A stretch of DNA of 64,000 bases, from assembly GCA_963585895.1 (NCBI GenBank), contig OY757911.1, positions 57,371,361 to 57,435,360 on the forward strand, written 5' to 3'. Shown here piece by piece: positions 11,658 to 22,809 of this stretch (position 1 is its first letter; each line of letters starts with the position of its first letter). A model generated the notes under the pieces. The model was given only the letters and a program-made list of their open reading frames with translations. It was not told the DNA's origin and did not search any database. The translations under genes were made by a program, and so were the position numbers. The DNA comes from Sepioteuthis lessoniana (lineage: Eukaryota; Mollusca; Cephalopoda; Myopsida; Loliginidae).

Positions 11658-11957
11658 ATTAGCTCATTATTCGATGGAGATGCCCGTGGTGTAATGGTTA
11701 TCGTCGTATGAAATGGACTCGGCGACACAAGTTCAAATCCTGGACGAGACTGATTGCATTTCACATAGCACTAATACCCTTGGGAAAGGTATGGGTAAAT
11801 AGTAGGACAGACTGGGTTATTCAGCCTTGATGAGGCAAATAGTCTGGGAGAAGCAAAAATCTGAAATCAAACCTGTTAAACTCCACTTAAAAATTGACCT
11901 TGTGTCATATCCTGCCCGAGCGTAGGGGTTGGTAAACTGGATTAGCTCATTATTCGA
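11658..11957 (+). mobile_element. SINE-A copy with 17-bp target-site duplication
   Basis: The element body is 11675-11940. It is flanked by perfect 17-bp direct repeats, ATTAGCTCATTATTCGA at 11658-11674 and 11941-11957. The head has GATGCCCGTGGTGTAATGG (A box) and AAGTTCAAATCCTGGACGAG (B box), as in tRNA-derived SINEs transcribed by RNA polymerase III. It lacks about 31 bp present in the copy at 23.7 kb, between two TATG words, consistent with a slippage deletion. The perfect duplications suggest a relatively young insertion. Confidence 0.9.
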
Positions 11958-12601
11958 GTTCACTCCTAATGAATTTTAATTTAGTTATAGTTCACTCGTT
12001 ACTATTATAAAGCCAAAGTTTGATAACTGCCATCGATGATAGATAGTTATACAGCCGGAATTACCTTGAGCGTATCGATGTTTGACGCAATAATATCAGT
12101 ATAACCCTAAAAAATATCTCAACAGGTAAACGACTCTGGCAGAATACTGGTTTCGAACAAACAATGTAGCACTAGAATTGATCGCTTTGTTAATCCTAAC
12201 AATAGATGGGAAATAATTTTGCCTCGAGCGTTCGTCTAATCAAAACAATCATTGTTCGATTTTATATTCGCAAATTTGAAAGGAAAAAAACAAACAAACT
12301 AGCAACATTGTTTACTTTATGGCTGCTTCATAAAGATGGTGAAGGCTAATTCCGCTTATCAAAAATCAATTTTTCAACATTTACATATTATATATCAACG
12401 AAGAATTTAAAATCAACTATTGTGAGACTTGGCACGTGGTCAGAATTGATTGTATGGCAAAATATAATAGGAATGAAATCATTTCAAATATAATCGAGAG
12501 TAAGTTTTAAATAGAATCTGTGTTTACCAGTTGTCAATTAAATAACAGGACAATCTGGTCTTCTCTCGGCTAATTCTTATCACCACCTTTTAAGTGTTGC
12601 T

Positions 12602-12602
<1 letters not shown>
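11958..12602. other. Unassigned AT-rich region
   Basis: No gene or repeat family recognised. Confidence 0.4.

Positions 12603-12674
<72 letters not shown>
12603..12674. repeat. (TA)n microsatellite
   Basis: About 70 bases of nearly perfect TA, followed by short degenerate TG words to about 12700. Confidence 0.95.
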
Positions 12675-12677
<3 letters not shown>

Positions 12678-12834
12678 TTGTGTGTGAGCGTGTGCGTGTG
12701 GCTGTGGGTAGGTTTAGAAATATTCAGTTGTAAATCTGTACCGGAATCAGTTGGGAATCGTTCAGCATTATGTTTTAAAATAAAGTTTTGAATTATTCAG
12801 TTATATTTTCTACAAGAATTAAATGGGAATCGTA

Positions 12835-13110
12835 TGGATATCTTTGACTCTTTTTCGCCATCCGACTATGTCCGCCATGCTCTTGGTCTCCACACAAATC
12901 TGATGAATGTAAGTTTTTGCTGGTCAGGCAACTCTTGCGTGTTCATTTGTCAATGGACATAAGAGAACGTTGCTTTTGTGTTTATCCTTACTTCACCAGC
13001 AGTACTCAACATGTCTTGCTCTTCTTTCTAGTACAGTGTGAAAAGACCAAAATTAATCACCGTAGAACTACGGTTTTGTAAGGTGCTACTCCAATGTTTG
13101 TTCAAGACAT
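12835..13110 (-). pseudogene. APE-type LINE, C-terminal fragment
   Basis: The minus strand encodes a RHVEYCWRSKDK-like block (usual form RHAGHCWRSKDE) and then PAKTYIHQICVETKS and WRKRVKDI. These are the last blocks of the APE-type LINE ORF2. It is cut off on the N-terminal side near 13110 and carries stops. Frames on the plus strand at 13141-13378 lie outside it and are not recognised. Confidence 0.75.
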
Positions 13111-13374
13111 CACGAATAATACTCACTCACCACGATCCAAGTGTCCAGTGCTTTAATTGCCCCAAGAGGGGACGCTACTTATTTTCTTCATAAACGATTC
13201 GTTAGATTTCAGGTGGAGAAACGATACGGAAATACTGATATTGCAATCACTATCAAGAATTCTCGTTTTATCATATTTGAAAGATCAGTCTTTTATATGG
13301 TTGATAATTGTAATTACCGTTTATATATGCCTAGTGATTGCCAAGAAAAGACGGCAGGAAACTAGTATTTACAG

Positions 13375-13426
13375 ATAAGTATCCATGATATTATATATAT
13401 ATATATTTGATATCATGGATGCTTAT
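13375..13426. repeat. Short inverted repeat (hairpin) beside a microsatellite
   Basis: ATAAGTATCCATGATAT at 13375-13391 is the reverse complement of ATATCATGGATGCTTAT at 13410-13426 with one mismatch. The loop is mostly TA. Confidence 0.9.
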
Positions 13427-13428
13427 AT

Positions 13429-13514
<86 letters not shown>
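13429..13514. repeat. Compound (AC)n(AT)n microsatellite
   Basis: About 20 bases of AC followed by about 66 bases of AT. The interval 13515-13740 has no recognised feature. Confidence 0.95.
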
Positions 13515-13518
<4 letters not shown>

Positions 13519-13744
13519 AATATGTATTTATTTATTATCATATTATATTATATCTTTCAAAAACAGAAAGAAAGAGATATAGTCTGAGCATTGTTTTCTA
13601 TTTTGAGTATAGGCTTTTTTTAAAGATGTTTCTTACTTTATATACTATTTACAATCATCGCATTATCTAATGAGAATATTAGTATAGCTGTATTCTTAAG
13701 AAAGTATTCTTTGTTCTTCGCATCCACCTACCTTTATAAAAAAA

Positions 13745-13985
13745 AAAGTTGGCGACCATAGTCGAGGGTAACCCGAAGGCTCCCTTTTCGATAGCTACTA
13801 CACCAATGTGTAGGGGAGGGCGCTACTCCTTCCCTGGATTGCTCTACTTTACCCTTGATCCGTACCTTATAATGCTGAGTGTTAAGCAGGAAGGCATCAA
13901 GTACCATTTTTTGAGTCTTTGGTATGACTCGACCTGAGATTGAACCCAGGTCTCCCGGGCCATTGGCGAACACTCTCTGAACGTT
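13745..13985 (-). mobile_element. SINE-B copy
   Basis: On the minus strand the copy begins near AGAGTGTTCGCCAATGGCCC and has a B-box-like GGGTTCAATCTCAGGTCGAG. It continues through AACACTCAGCATTATAAGGT, then CCCCTACACATTGGTGTAG, and ends in CCTTCGGGTTACCC and ATGGTCGCCAAC followed by a T run. The same sequence recurs at 56.0 and 56.6 kb. The 84-codon minus-strand frame (13734-13988) is simply the SINE read through; a near-identical frame appears at 56668-56916, so it should not be taken as a conserved protein. Confidence 0.85.
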
Positions 13986-13989
13986 CAAT

Positions 13990-14218
13990 TTGTTTTACTT
14001 AGGGCAGTACAAGAACATTCATATGTGAGTGTGTGTGTGTGTGTGTGTGTACGCACATACAAGTGCGTGCTTCTGTCTGTGAATGCGTGTGTGTATACAT
14101 CAATAGACAATACGGAGTTTCATTACAAAATTGTGGGCAATATCGTTGTCATGGTAACCTGAGTCATTTTAGAAATTCAACCAAGATTATTTCGGGAAAT
14201 ATCGAGCAGAGTTAACTA

Positions 14219-14221
<3 letters not shown>
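13990..14221. repeat. Degenerate (GT)n region
   Basis: GT repeats at about 14029-14051 and shorter GTGTGT words follow. No gene is supported. Confidence 0.8.

Positions 14222-14281
<60 letters not shown>
14222..14281. repeat. (TC)n microsatellite
   Basis: A perfect TC tract of about 60 bases. From 14282 to 14930 I see no recognised feature; the 88-codon plus frame at 14407-14673 matches nothing I know. Confidence 0.95.
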
Positions 14282-14283
<2 letters not shown>

Positions 14284-14931
14284 ATTTAGTCATGATTTAA
14301 ATCGACCAATGCTCTTGTGGGCTCATTTATACAAAACGATTGATAACACTATATCTATTATATACAAGCAGAAACTCTGATCCATACAAAATTAATCCAA
14401 TCATTTATGACAGTAACTATACTAATTTTAAATGAATACGAGACATTATTGGACTTTCCTATAATTAAATGCAGTCCAATTTCAATAATGTTAACTATAA
14501 GTCTACTCATAGATAGGGTTTATTTATTAGGTACATTGTTTCTTTCTCGTTTTTCTCTGGTAAAAGTAGCGACGCCCTCATCGACCACGTCATCCTGGGA
14601 TAACAGAGACTTCTTCCGGATCAACCATATCCCCGTACAAGTAATCCCTTTTGAAATTGGATGTTATATTTAGAAATGACAATGCCTTTAGAAAGCTCAA
14701 CTCAGCAATGTGATGTTATGAGCACGGTTTAGAACACCCAGGAATCTATAAGAAGAGAAGACATTTAGGTGTTTCCTCATTTTAGCAAAATAAGATTCAT
14801 ATGACTCTCACAATATTACAGTATTTTAAAGAAAAGTGAAACAAAGAAATGAACTGTTAGACGTAACTGGCAATGTATTGAAAGTATATACACAATATTA
14901 TTAAGGATATACAGGATCTATTATCAATCCT

Positions 14932-15272
<341 letters not shown>

Positions 15273-15389
15273 ATGCCTTCTTGAAATTTTAGTGATCCTG
15301 TGGTCGCCTCTCTCTCCACAATTTCTCTTATGTGTTTTGTTTATAAACTGCGTTAGGTAATAATATTGTTAAATGTTATTGTCTTCCAT

Positions 15390-16560
15390 ACTTCAGTGCG
15401 AATTCCGTTGTGGCTTAAATCTTTTCTACTTCAAATTCTTTTTCATAACTGCGTCAAGTTCTTCTTTTGTAAACAATCCTAGTTTAATGTCGAGTTGACC
15501 ATTAATAATATTTTGGATAGCTTTTTCAGTAATTTCATTATAGTTTCTTAGAAGTTTCTTAAAATGTTGTTTCTACTTCAGAAGTCTTTCTTCCAGGCTG
15601 GCAGCTTTATTCTTGCTATCAATATGCACTTCTTTCTGCTCACTTTATCTTATGTCTGCCCCGCATTTTGTAATTGTTGATCATCTGCTGAGTTTCTAAA
15701 TTTTCTCGATTTTGCCTTGAATATATTCTTATTGCTCTTTGTGGTATGTGTTGGTTAGTTATTTCTGAGCTTAAGTTTCGGCACTTGTTTTTTGTTTTTT
15801 TTTTCTATTTTTTAAGTTATATCGCTTTTTTCTAACTACTACTGTCTCTCTTGGAATTTCATATCTTGCTTTTGCTTTTGTTGATATACATACTACTACT
15901 GCTTCGTAGTATGTCTTTCAGATATTTCCTGTTAGGTATCAAATTTGGTCCTTACAGTTGTCGTATACTGATTGCTTATATGTCAATGTAAAGTGTGGTT
16001 ATGACTATTTGTGCTTTATTTCAGCGTAGAATCGGTTGTATCTTTGCCGAAACGATTCTATGATTGGAAGTTGTTCCTTCAAACGTTCCTTCAAACAGTT
16101 TAGGGTGCTATTTATCCACTTCTTGTTTATGAGTATCCAATCTAGCTGTGATTTAGCTTCATCCCCCCCCCCCGTTATTTTTTTAATTTAGTGTTTTGGT
16201 ATGAACAAGTTTTCTTGAAGGGTAATTCTGTTACATATTCACTAATTCTATTTGACAGATTTTTTAATCCCCCCCCGTTATTTTTTTAATTTAGTGTTTT
16301 GGTATGAACAAATTTTCTTGAAGGGTAATTCTGTTACATATTCACTATTTCTATTTGATAGATTTTTTAAGTAAAATTCATTTTCACCTTTGCCTATTTG
16401 AGTATCCATTTCTGTACCGTATATTACGTCGCTATGTCTGTGAATATGTCAAGCAATCGAAAATAGTCCGTTGTGGAAAAAGAATATAGCCATTTCATCA
16501 CTGGCATTGGTTGGACTTTCGTAAGAGGCAGTCGTTGTGTCGAGGTTGTCATTAGATGTT
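15390..16560 (-). pseudogene. APE-type LINE, internal fragment between endonuclease and reverse transcriptase
   Basis: The plus-strand text at about 15440-15780 parallels that at 21195-21540, for example CAAGTTCTTCTTTTGTAAAC against CGAGTTCTTCTTGCTTAAAC, and GGCTGGCAGCTTTATTC against AGCTGGCAGCTTTCAG. That second locus is the linker between the endonuclease and reverse transcriptase of a longer copy. The match continues to about 16140 (CCAATCTAGCTGTGATTTAG, compare ATAATCTATCTGTACGCTAG). Neither end of the element is present. Stops are frequent in all frames. Confidence 0.65.
16161..16370. repeat. Tandem duplication of ~105 bp
   Basis: Two adjoining units, 16161-16266 and 16267-16370, each start with ATCCCC and a C run, pass through GTTATTTTTTTAATTTAGTG and end at GATTTTTTAA. 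They differ at a few positions (for example CAAGTTTT against CAAATTTT). The duplication lies within or at the edge of the LINE fragment. Confidence 0.95.
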
Positions 16561-16569
16561 GCTGACATA

Positions 16570-17430
16570 ATTCCCGCTTAGGTTATCTCTATACTATTTA
16601 GATATTTCAAGGTACAAGAACTGAGAAGTTTTCCTATACTTCTTATAGTCATTGACGGAGTTTTTCCATATAGATGCTGATAAAATGTCCACCCATTATC
16701 GTTATCACTATCGTAATATCTATGTTCTTGTACGTATAGTGAGCTCGGGTGAAGATGCTTTAAGTTCTGGTAGCTGTTTATTGAGTTAAACTTTTTGTTA
16801 AATGAATAATATAGAATGATTAAAACGAGGCTTGATTTTAAAGTATTAAACGAAAAAGATAATAAACAGATAAAAAGATCAATAGCAGATAAATAGATTT
16901 AAAAAAAACAAGCTTAATTTTAAAGTATTACATGAAAAAAATAATGACCACATAATACAATTGTAGGGATAGAGCAATATGCTCTATGAAGAGAAATTTT
17001 TTAATTAATAATATGATATATAAGGCTACTGTCAATAAGGAAGGCGTTAACAAGAATGTGGAAACAATATAAATCCGTGCCAATGAATTGAATTAGAAAA
17101 TAGATTGTATAACTCTAACCTTAGCTTTCTCAACAGAAAATATACAAACAGTCCGACACTATCGAAACATAACGGTAATTAAAAGAGGAAGCGGGGATAT
17201 TTCCCTTATGCAAATGAATTTAGGGAAAAAAGCCCGAGCATACAAAAAAAGGTGATAAATTGTGCCTGTAAGAAATATTATGAATACGAGACCATACTGA
17301 ATGCAAATTAATAAACAAAGGAGTAAAGTTATATTAAAGTGTAAACATATTTATTTCTTCTGCGGCATTTACTACGTTACTGATTCATTATTTATCATCC
17401 TTTATTTGGATTTCAATACTTCACTCTCTC
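16570..17430. other. Unassigned AT-rich region
   Basis: No gene or repeat family recognised. Two similar words, GGCTTGATTTTAAAGTATTA near 16829 and CTTAATTTTAAAGTATTACA near 16913, suggest a short local duplication. Confidence 0.4.
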
Positions 17431-17434
17431 ACAC

Positions 17435-17446
17435 ACACACATATAC

Positions 17447-17490
<44 letters not shown>

Positions 17491-17510
17491 GTGTGTCTGT
17501 ATGTCTCTGT
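17435..17510. repeat. Compound (AC)(TA)(GT)(GA) microsatellite
   Basis: AC units, a short ATATAC, about 22 bases of GT, then about 22 bases of GA followed by GT words. Confidence 0.9.
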
Positions 17511-17747
17511 GTGTGTTTCTATTGTGCATGTCACGTGTACATAGATCTCATCATATGACCATACATAATACGAATAAAAACGTTGAATAGCAATTTTTTC
17601 TCACTTGACTGTCAGATGATTGTGCACACCAAATGAAATTTTTCATAACGGACACATAGAATTAATCATTTTAATATTTTTTTTTAGGTTTTATTCTAAC
17701 TCTGCACTAATAGTATTTAGAATTTTTCTATTTCCTCATAAACATTT

Positions 17748-17751
<4 letters not shown>

Positions 17752-17814
<63 letters not shown>
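17752..17814. repeat. (TA)n microsatellite
   Basis: About 62 bases of TA. The preceding 17515-17750 has no recognised gene. Confidence 0.95.
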
Positions 17815-17816
<2 letters not shown>

Positions 17817-18044
17817 ATACTGTGTTAAAATAGATAAAATTCAGTAAAAGGGATTTAAAACATTATCCTTCTAAATAACCACTGAATTTTTGTATGCCAC
17901 ACATCTGTCAAGCGTGAATATGGATTTAAGCCAAAATATTTGTGCAAGCTCAGACAAGCTAGTTTTGAAAACTGGCAAATTTCGGTTCCCTGTATGTAGC
18001 AGTAAAGTGCAAAATGTAAAGTGCTGTAAAATTTAGTATCAGAA

Positions 18045-18185
18045 TAACTCGAGGGGTTGCCAGAAGGAATCGCGTTAGAGACACTGCCTCTTGGTTTTAA
18101 ATTTAGAGTTTCTCCTTCCCCTAGACAGGTCAGCCTACGGAAGATAAAGGGCCCAATCTTTTTACGATCTTACCCACAGTTGGAA
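18045..18185 (-). mobile_element. SINE-A 3' fragment, old
   Basis: Plus-strand words CTCGAGGGGTTGCC, TTTAGAGTTTCTCCTTCCCC and ACAGGTCAGCCTACGG line up with the reverse complement of the SINE-A body (compare CAGAGTTTTCCTTCTCC and GTTGCCTTACCAAGGC at 51.68 kb). The tRNA head is not present. Confidence 0.5.
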
Positions 18186-18286
18186 AATTGAAAAATGATT
18201 TTTGCCTTACAAAAATGTATTACTGAAACGTAAATAGTTTTAAGCAGAACAGAAACTGTGTTCTACAACAGTGAACATTAAGTTGC

Positions 18287-18297
<11 letters not shown>

Positions 18298-18334
<37 letters not shown>
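18298..18334. repeat. (TA)n microsatellite
   Basis: A TA tract immediately before the C-composite tail. Confidence 0.9.
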
Positions 18335-18336
<2 letters not shown>

Positions 18337-19515
18337 GAAAACCTTCGTAAGTTATTTAGTGCCAAATCCATTTTTATACAAATAGTCAGTTCTATTTCAA
18401 ACAATTCAGTTTAGTACAAGAACACAGTTCAATTGTCATAAACATTTCAGTTTCAAGCAGTTCAGTTTAGTCAAAAAATCCTAATTAAAACAATTCAGAT
18501 TGGTATACATATAGATTTTCTCCACACAGTTCAATGTCAAAACAGTTTTATATTAAACAATTCAGTTTAGCAGAAGTAGAGTCTCGATGTTAAAAACAGT
18601 TCTATTTCAAGCTATTCAGTTTAGTCATATAGTTCAAATTCAAACAGTTCAGTTCAGTGTAAGTATAGATATTCTTTACACACAGCTATATGTCAAAATA
18701 ATTATATATTAAACAATTCAGTTTTGTGTAAGTACAGTTCCATTTCAAACAATTCAGTTTAGCATAAGTACGCAGTTTGGATGTAAGTACAAAGTTTAAT
18801 TGTCAAAAATATTTCTATTTCAAGCTATTAAGTTTAGTCAAATAATTCTAATTCAAACAAATCAGTTTAGCGTAAGTATGCTGTTTAGTTCTATTTAACC
18901 AATAGATAGGGCCCTATCAGGTGCTACCATTCCGGGCCAGAGTGGACCTGGGAGCAATGGCAACGAAGAGGTTGTCCGAATTCCCAAAAGCCCCGGTATC
19001 ACTGGCACCTCAACATCAGATTGTTTAGTGTTACATCAAGGACACTCGTTGGTGGGGGGACTTAACCCTCTGCACAGGTGCAGTCGGTATTTTCTACAGC
19101 CCCAAACAACACAGAGTTAAATGCCAAAACATTTTTATTTCAGATAATTCAGTTTAGCAAAAGTACACAGTTTAGATATCAAAGCACTTCTATTTCGAGC
19201 AATTCTATTAAGCATAAATACGCAGTTTAAATTTAAAAAATAAAACCACAGTAAACTGAAGAAACCACGGATTAGTTCTATTAAACCCATACACAGGAAC
19301 CTTATCAGGCGCTACAACACCGGAGCCAGGGAGGACCTGGGAGCAATGGCAATAAAGGGGTACTCCGCATTCCCCAAATTTCCAGCATTACTGGAACCTC
19401 ACCATCAAATTTTTCCATCTCAAATTAAGGAAACTCGTTCCTAGGGTCTTATCCCTCTGCAGAGAAGCAGTCGGTGAATTCTACAGCGCCTGTCGATGGG
19501 GCAAAACACATAATG
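18335..19515 (-). mobile_element. Double C-composite with long minisatellite
   Basis: Plus-strand order: tail (AAAACCTTCGTAAGTTATTT, GCCAAATCCATTTTTATACA) at 18335-18382; a degenerate minisatellite to about 18900; module at about 18905-19120 (GGGCCCTATCAGGTGC to CAGTCGGTATTTTC); more minisatellite units to about 19270; and a second module at about 19285-19515. The minisatellite unit is roughly 45-60 bp with the words GTTCTATTTCAAACAATTCA, GTTTAGCATAAGTACGCAGT and TTAAATGTCAAAA. About ten units can be counted by eye. No long frame exists. Two modules separated by units imply that the element can grow by internal duplication. Confidence 0.75.
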
Positions 19516-19626
19516 TACACTTTCTTTTCTGTTATCGATTTTGGCTTTTATATGATAGGTCATTATAGTCTTGTTTTATGTTGGCATCCGGGAAGATTCA
19601 GTTTCTATAAAAAAAGTTTCCCAGTT

Positions 19627-19659
19627 CTTCTTCTTCTTCTTCTTCTTCTTCTTCTTCTT
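19627..19659. repeat. (TTC)n microsatellite
   Basis: About eleven TTC/CTT units. The frame 19474-19719 crosses it and gives a Leu run; not a gene. Confidence 0.95.
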
Positions 19660-19739
19660 GTCATTATTTTTATTCCTCGGGAATTTTTCCCCCTGCTTCT
19701 TTTTTTACCGACGTTTTAGTGCATAAACGTTTCTTCAGA

Positions 19740-22250
19740 TCCCCAGAACTATTCTGAGTATTTTAGCTGATTTAGTAACGTCTTGGCCTAGATGGTTTCG
19801 AGTCCTCCGTTTTTCTTCATCATCCCAGCTATTTTCCAGGTAAGTTTTATCATGTCGCGCTGCTAGCTCAATTTATCCCTGACCCTTTCTCGCCATCCAT
19901 CTCTCTCGTCTATCGCCCCAGGGAGGTCTTCTAGGCGACATTCTGTATCAGCACAGAGCTGTTGTATATAGGTTCTAGCTGGTCGTCCAACCTTTACTCG
20001 TTCCTGTGAAGGGGTCTACTGGAGCATATCCCTTATGAGTTTTTCCTCACTTCTCCAGCAGTGCCCCGCATGTCTGGCACGTCGAACTTGGATAATTTTC
20101 GTGATGGGTGGTCGGTGGCTGTACAGCTGCTGTTTTTTAGGGTGTTGCTGTCAAGCTTTTTCTTTATATGTTCAGTTAGCATCCATGTGGTGCCGCCCTG
20201 TAGCAGTATCGATACGGCAGCAGCTTGGAAGAAATTGTGTTTTAGTTTATTGGTCAGGTCTGACTTCTATATACCGATAGCCTATGGATGGTTGTCCATG
20301 CCTTTGCTAGTCGCGTGTTGATGCCAATATCGGTTGATGAGAAGCCGCTTCCGAGGTAGGTGAACGTGTCCACGAGTTTCAGAGGATAACCCTTTAGTGT
20401 GGAGACGTCACCTCTTTGATTAAAGTCTATGTATTCTATTTTGTCTGCTTTGACATGGAGGTCTATGTCACCTACGGCTCGTTCCAAACTAGGTAGGAGG
20501 GATTTGGATTGGGTTCAAGAATTTAATAGAAGCACTATTTCATCGATGTAGTCTGCGTCCGTAACTGTTTTCTTTCATTAAATCAATCGATGTTCTAAGC
20601 ACGAAGCCTAAGCAGATAATAAACAGGTATTGGGTTAATATATCTCCTTTGCAGTTCATCAGCAACAATGTTGAAGTAGTCTGTATCTCCATCCAGTGAG
20701 CGGACTTTTACTTTCGTAATTTTATAGAGCATCATCATGGCTGCGATGGTTTTGGGGAAGGTCAATGGCAAGGAATATTTGTTCCATCTGTTTATGGAGT
20801 CAAATGCCTTGGTGAAGTTGACCAATAATAGTGTTACTTCAAGGTTTTTGTATGAACACCTAGGATTCGCCAGGTTGGCAAAATTTGTGTTGTCGTTGAT
20901 CGAATTCTCCGAAATCCATTTTCTCAATTTTACGCTCAAAGCAGTTGCTTAATAAGGCACTGTAGATCTTGGCCACTCTGGATGTAAGGGTTTTACTTCG
21001 GTAGTTCTTGTTTATTCCGAGGTCACCCTTCTTGGGGAAAAGGGGGATGCATCTCTTTGCCCATCTGTCTTTTGTGTTTTGGTTATATTGGACGTTACAG
21101 TAACGGAGCAGTATGTTGTCAAATTCCCTTGTCTTCCATATTTCTGGTGGTGTTTCATCAAACCCTACTGCTTTCCTATGTTGTATATTTCTTAGTACTT
21201 AGTCGAGTTCTTCTTGCTTAAACTATCCAAGTTTGATGTCTAATTGATCACTAATAATATTTGTGATTGGTTCGTCCGTAACTTTCAAAGTTTTTTTGAG
21301 TAAATTCTCGAGATGTTGTTTCCACAGGTGTATTCATTCATCTTAGCTGGCAGCTTTCAGTTTAGCTCTTACAGTACTCTTCCTTCACCTCACTTTGTTT
21401 ACCGTCTGCTATGCTATCCAAGATTTTCTATCGTCAGCCGAGTCTCTAATCTTATTGGTGTGATTTTGGGTGTAGTCTGTCTGTTCTCTTAGGTATATGT
21501 TAGTTCATTTTGTGCTATCTTAAGTTTCTGAGCATTGGTATTGGTTGGGTTCCTCCTATTGCATATTGAAGCAGTTTTAACGTCGGCAAACATTTTTCTA
21601 ACCGCTTATGTGTCCAATGGGACTCTGGATTTAGCTCTTTATTTAGTTGGTATGCATTCTGCTGCCGCTTCTAAGTGGGCATTGACGAAGTTCTCATATT
21701 CGTCATTCGGAATAGGTGTTTCTGATATCTCCACAAGTGCATCGAATTTGTTTCTTAATGTCAACGTATATTTATCTCAAATATCCCTATAGTTAATCAG
21801 AGATCAGTGATAATGTATGGTTGTGGTTGTTCGGGCCGCATTCTTTCGTAAGCTCAGTCGTATCTTTGCTGTGACTTTAGGTGATCCATGGACACAGCCT
21901 CGAAAGAGAAATATGCCTTGCAATTCAATGAACAATCATTCCATTTTTTATTTATGAGGATATAATCTATCTGTACGCTAGGGTTATTTGCATATGTGTA
22001 GGTCCATAGTTTTCCCTTTCTTTTCTGATATTTAGTATTAAGACATGTTAATCTATTTTCTAGCGGGGAATCTCTTTGATGTTCCCCATTTCTGTTTGAT
22101 GAGTTGCGTAAGCTGAATTTGTTGTGTGTTTTTTACCTATTCAAGCATTCACGTCACCACCGATGATGAGAAAGTTGTGTTTCGGGATGCTACGAACAAG
22201 GGAGTATAGCTCGTTATAGTAGGCGATGGGGTCTGTTTCTTCACTACTTC
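19740..22250 (-). pseudogene. APE-type LINE, longest copy (endonuclease C-part, linker, reverse transcriptase, C-terminus)
   Basis: Reading the minus strand: near 22170 HNFLIIGGDVNA, matching the GDxNA motif of apurinic-type endonucleases; a linker; near 20830 LLVNFTKAFDSINR, reverse transcriptase motif A; then RSLDGDTDYFNIVADELQ near 20680, where the usual GVLQGDT of motif B is altered; near 20450 DIDLHVKADKIEYIDFNQRG and LVDTFTYLGSGFSSTD, the thumb region; and near 20100-19900 the WRS and RPART-like C-terminal blocks. Many stops and frameshifts exist. It abuts a REL-type LINE at 22255. This family is the one whose endonuclease is often labelled craniofacial development protein 2-like. The clade is not settled by eye. 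Confidence 0.9.
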
Positions 22251-22254
22251 ACAA

Positions 22255-22535
22255 AGACTTCAATTACAATTAGTATCACCATCAATTACATTTTCAACTT
22301 TATTTTCTGCTCTCTGGCAAGAACCATGTACTTGTCGAATTTTTCGCTTGTCCTTATTTTCACTGAAACCAGCTCAAACGACAAAATCCAGTAGATAACA
22401 AGATCTCTTTCTCGGCTTAATTATCTCTTAATCTAGTCTTTTGGCTGAAATTTCGTTATCCGTTACTACCGAAAAATCCGAAAGAATTTTCAGCGTCTTG
22501 CATTCTTGGACATATTTTGAGTTGTGCAAATAACA
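22255..22535 (-). pseudogene. REL-type LINE fragment, diverged
   Basis: The minus strand gives KFDKYMVLARE, the conserved block after the endonuclease core. Upstream in another frame it gives TDNEISAKRLDL, where the usual form is TDHxIxARRPDL. It is more diverged than the 27-30 kb copies and may be a different subfamily. It ends directly at the 5' limit of the neighbouring APE-type LINE. Confidence 0.65.
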
Positions 22536-22698
22536 TTGTGGGGATAAAAAGTTATATTTATATAAATTTAACCGATTAATTATTCGAAGAGTGTCTATCA
22601 AGATCAAAATGGATCATTCTAGCTTGAAGATCAGATCCAAGCAAGACGCGAATTTTCGATGATCCAGGTGTACATTAATGATGAGTAATCTCGATTAT

Positions 22699-22704
<6 letters not shown>

Positions 22705-22778
<74 letters not shown>

Positions 22779-22808
22779 TATTATTATAATTATTATTATT
22801 ATTATTAC
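22705..22808. repeat. Compound (AC)n(AT)n(ATT)n microsatellite
   Basis: About 48 bases of AC, about 26 of AT, then ATT units with one interruption. Confidence 0.95.
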
Positions 22809-22809
22809 G

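Noticed and set aside
11675..11760. Cellular tRNA gene
   Set aside because: A and B boxes are present but no acceptor-stem pairing is evident, and the sequence continues as a ~265-bp SINE with target duplications.
17620..17847. Possible small membrane protein
   Set aside because: The hydrophobic look comes from AT-rich codons and the TA tract.
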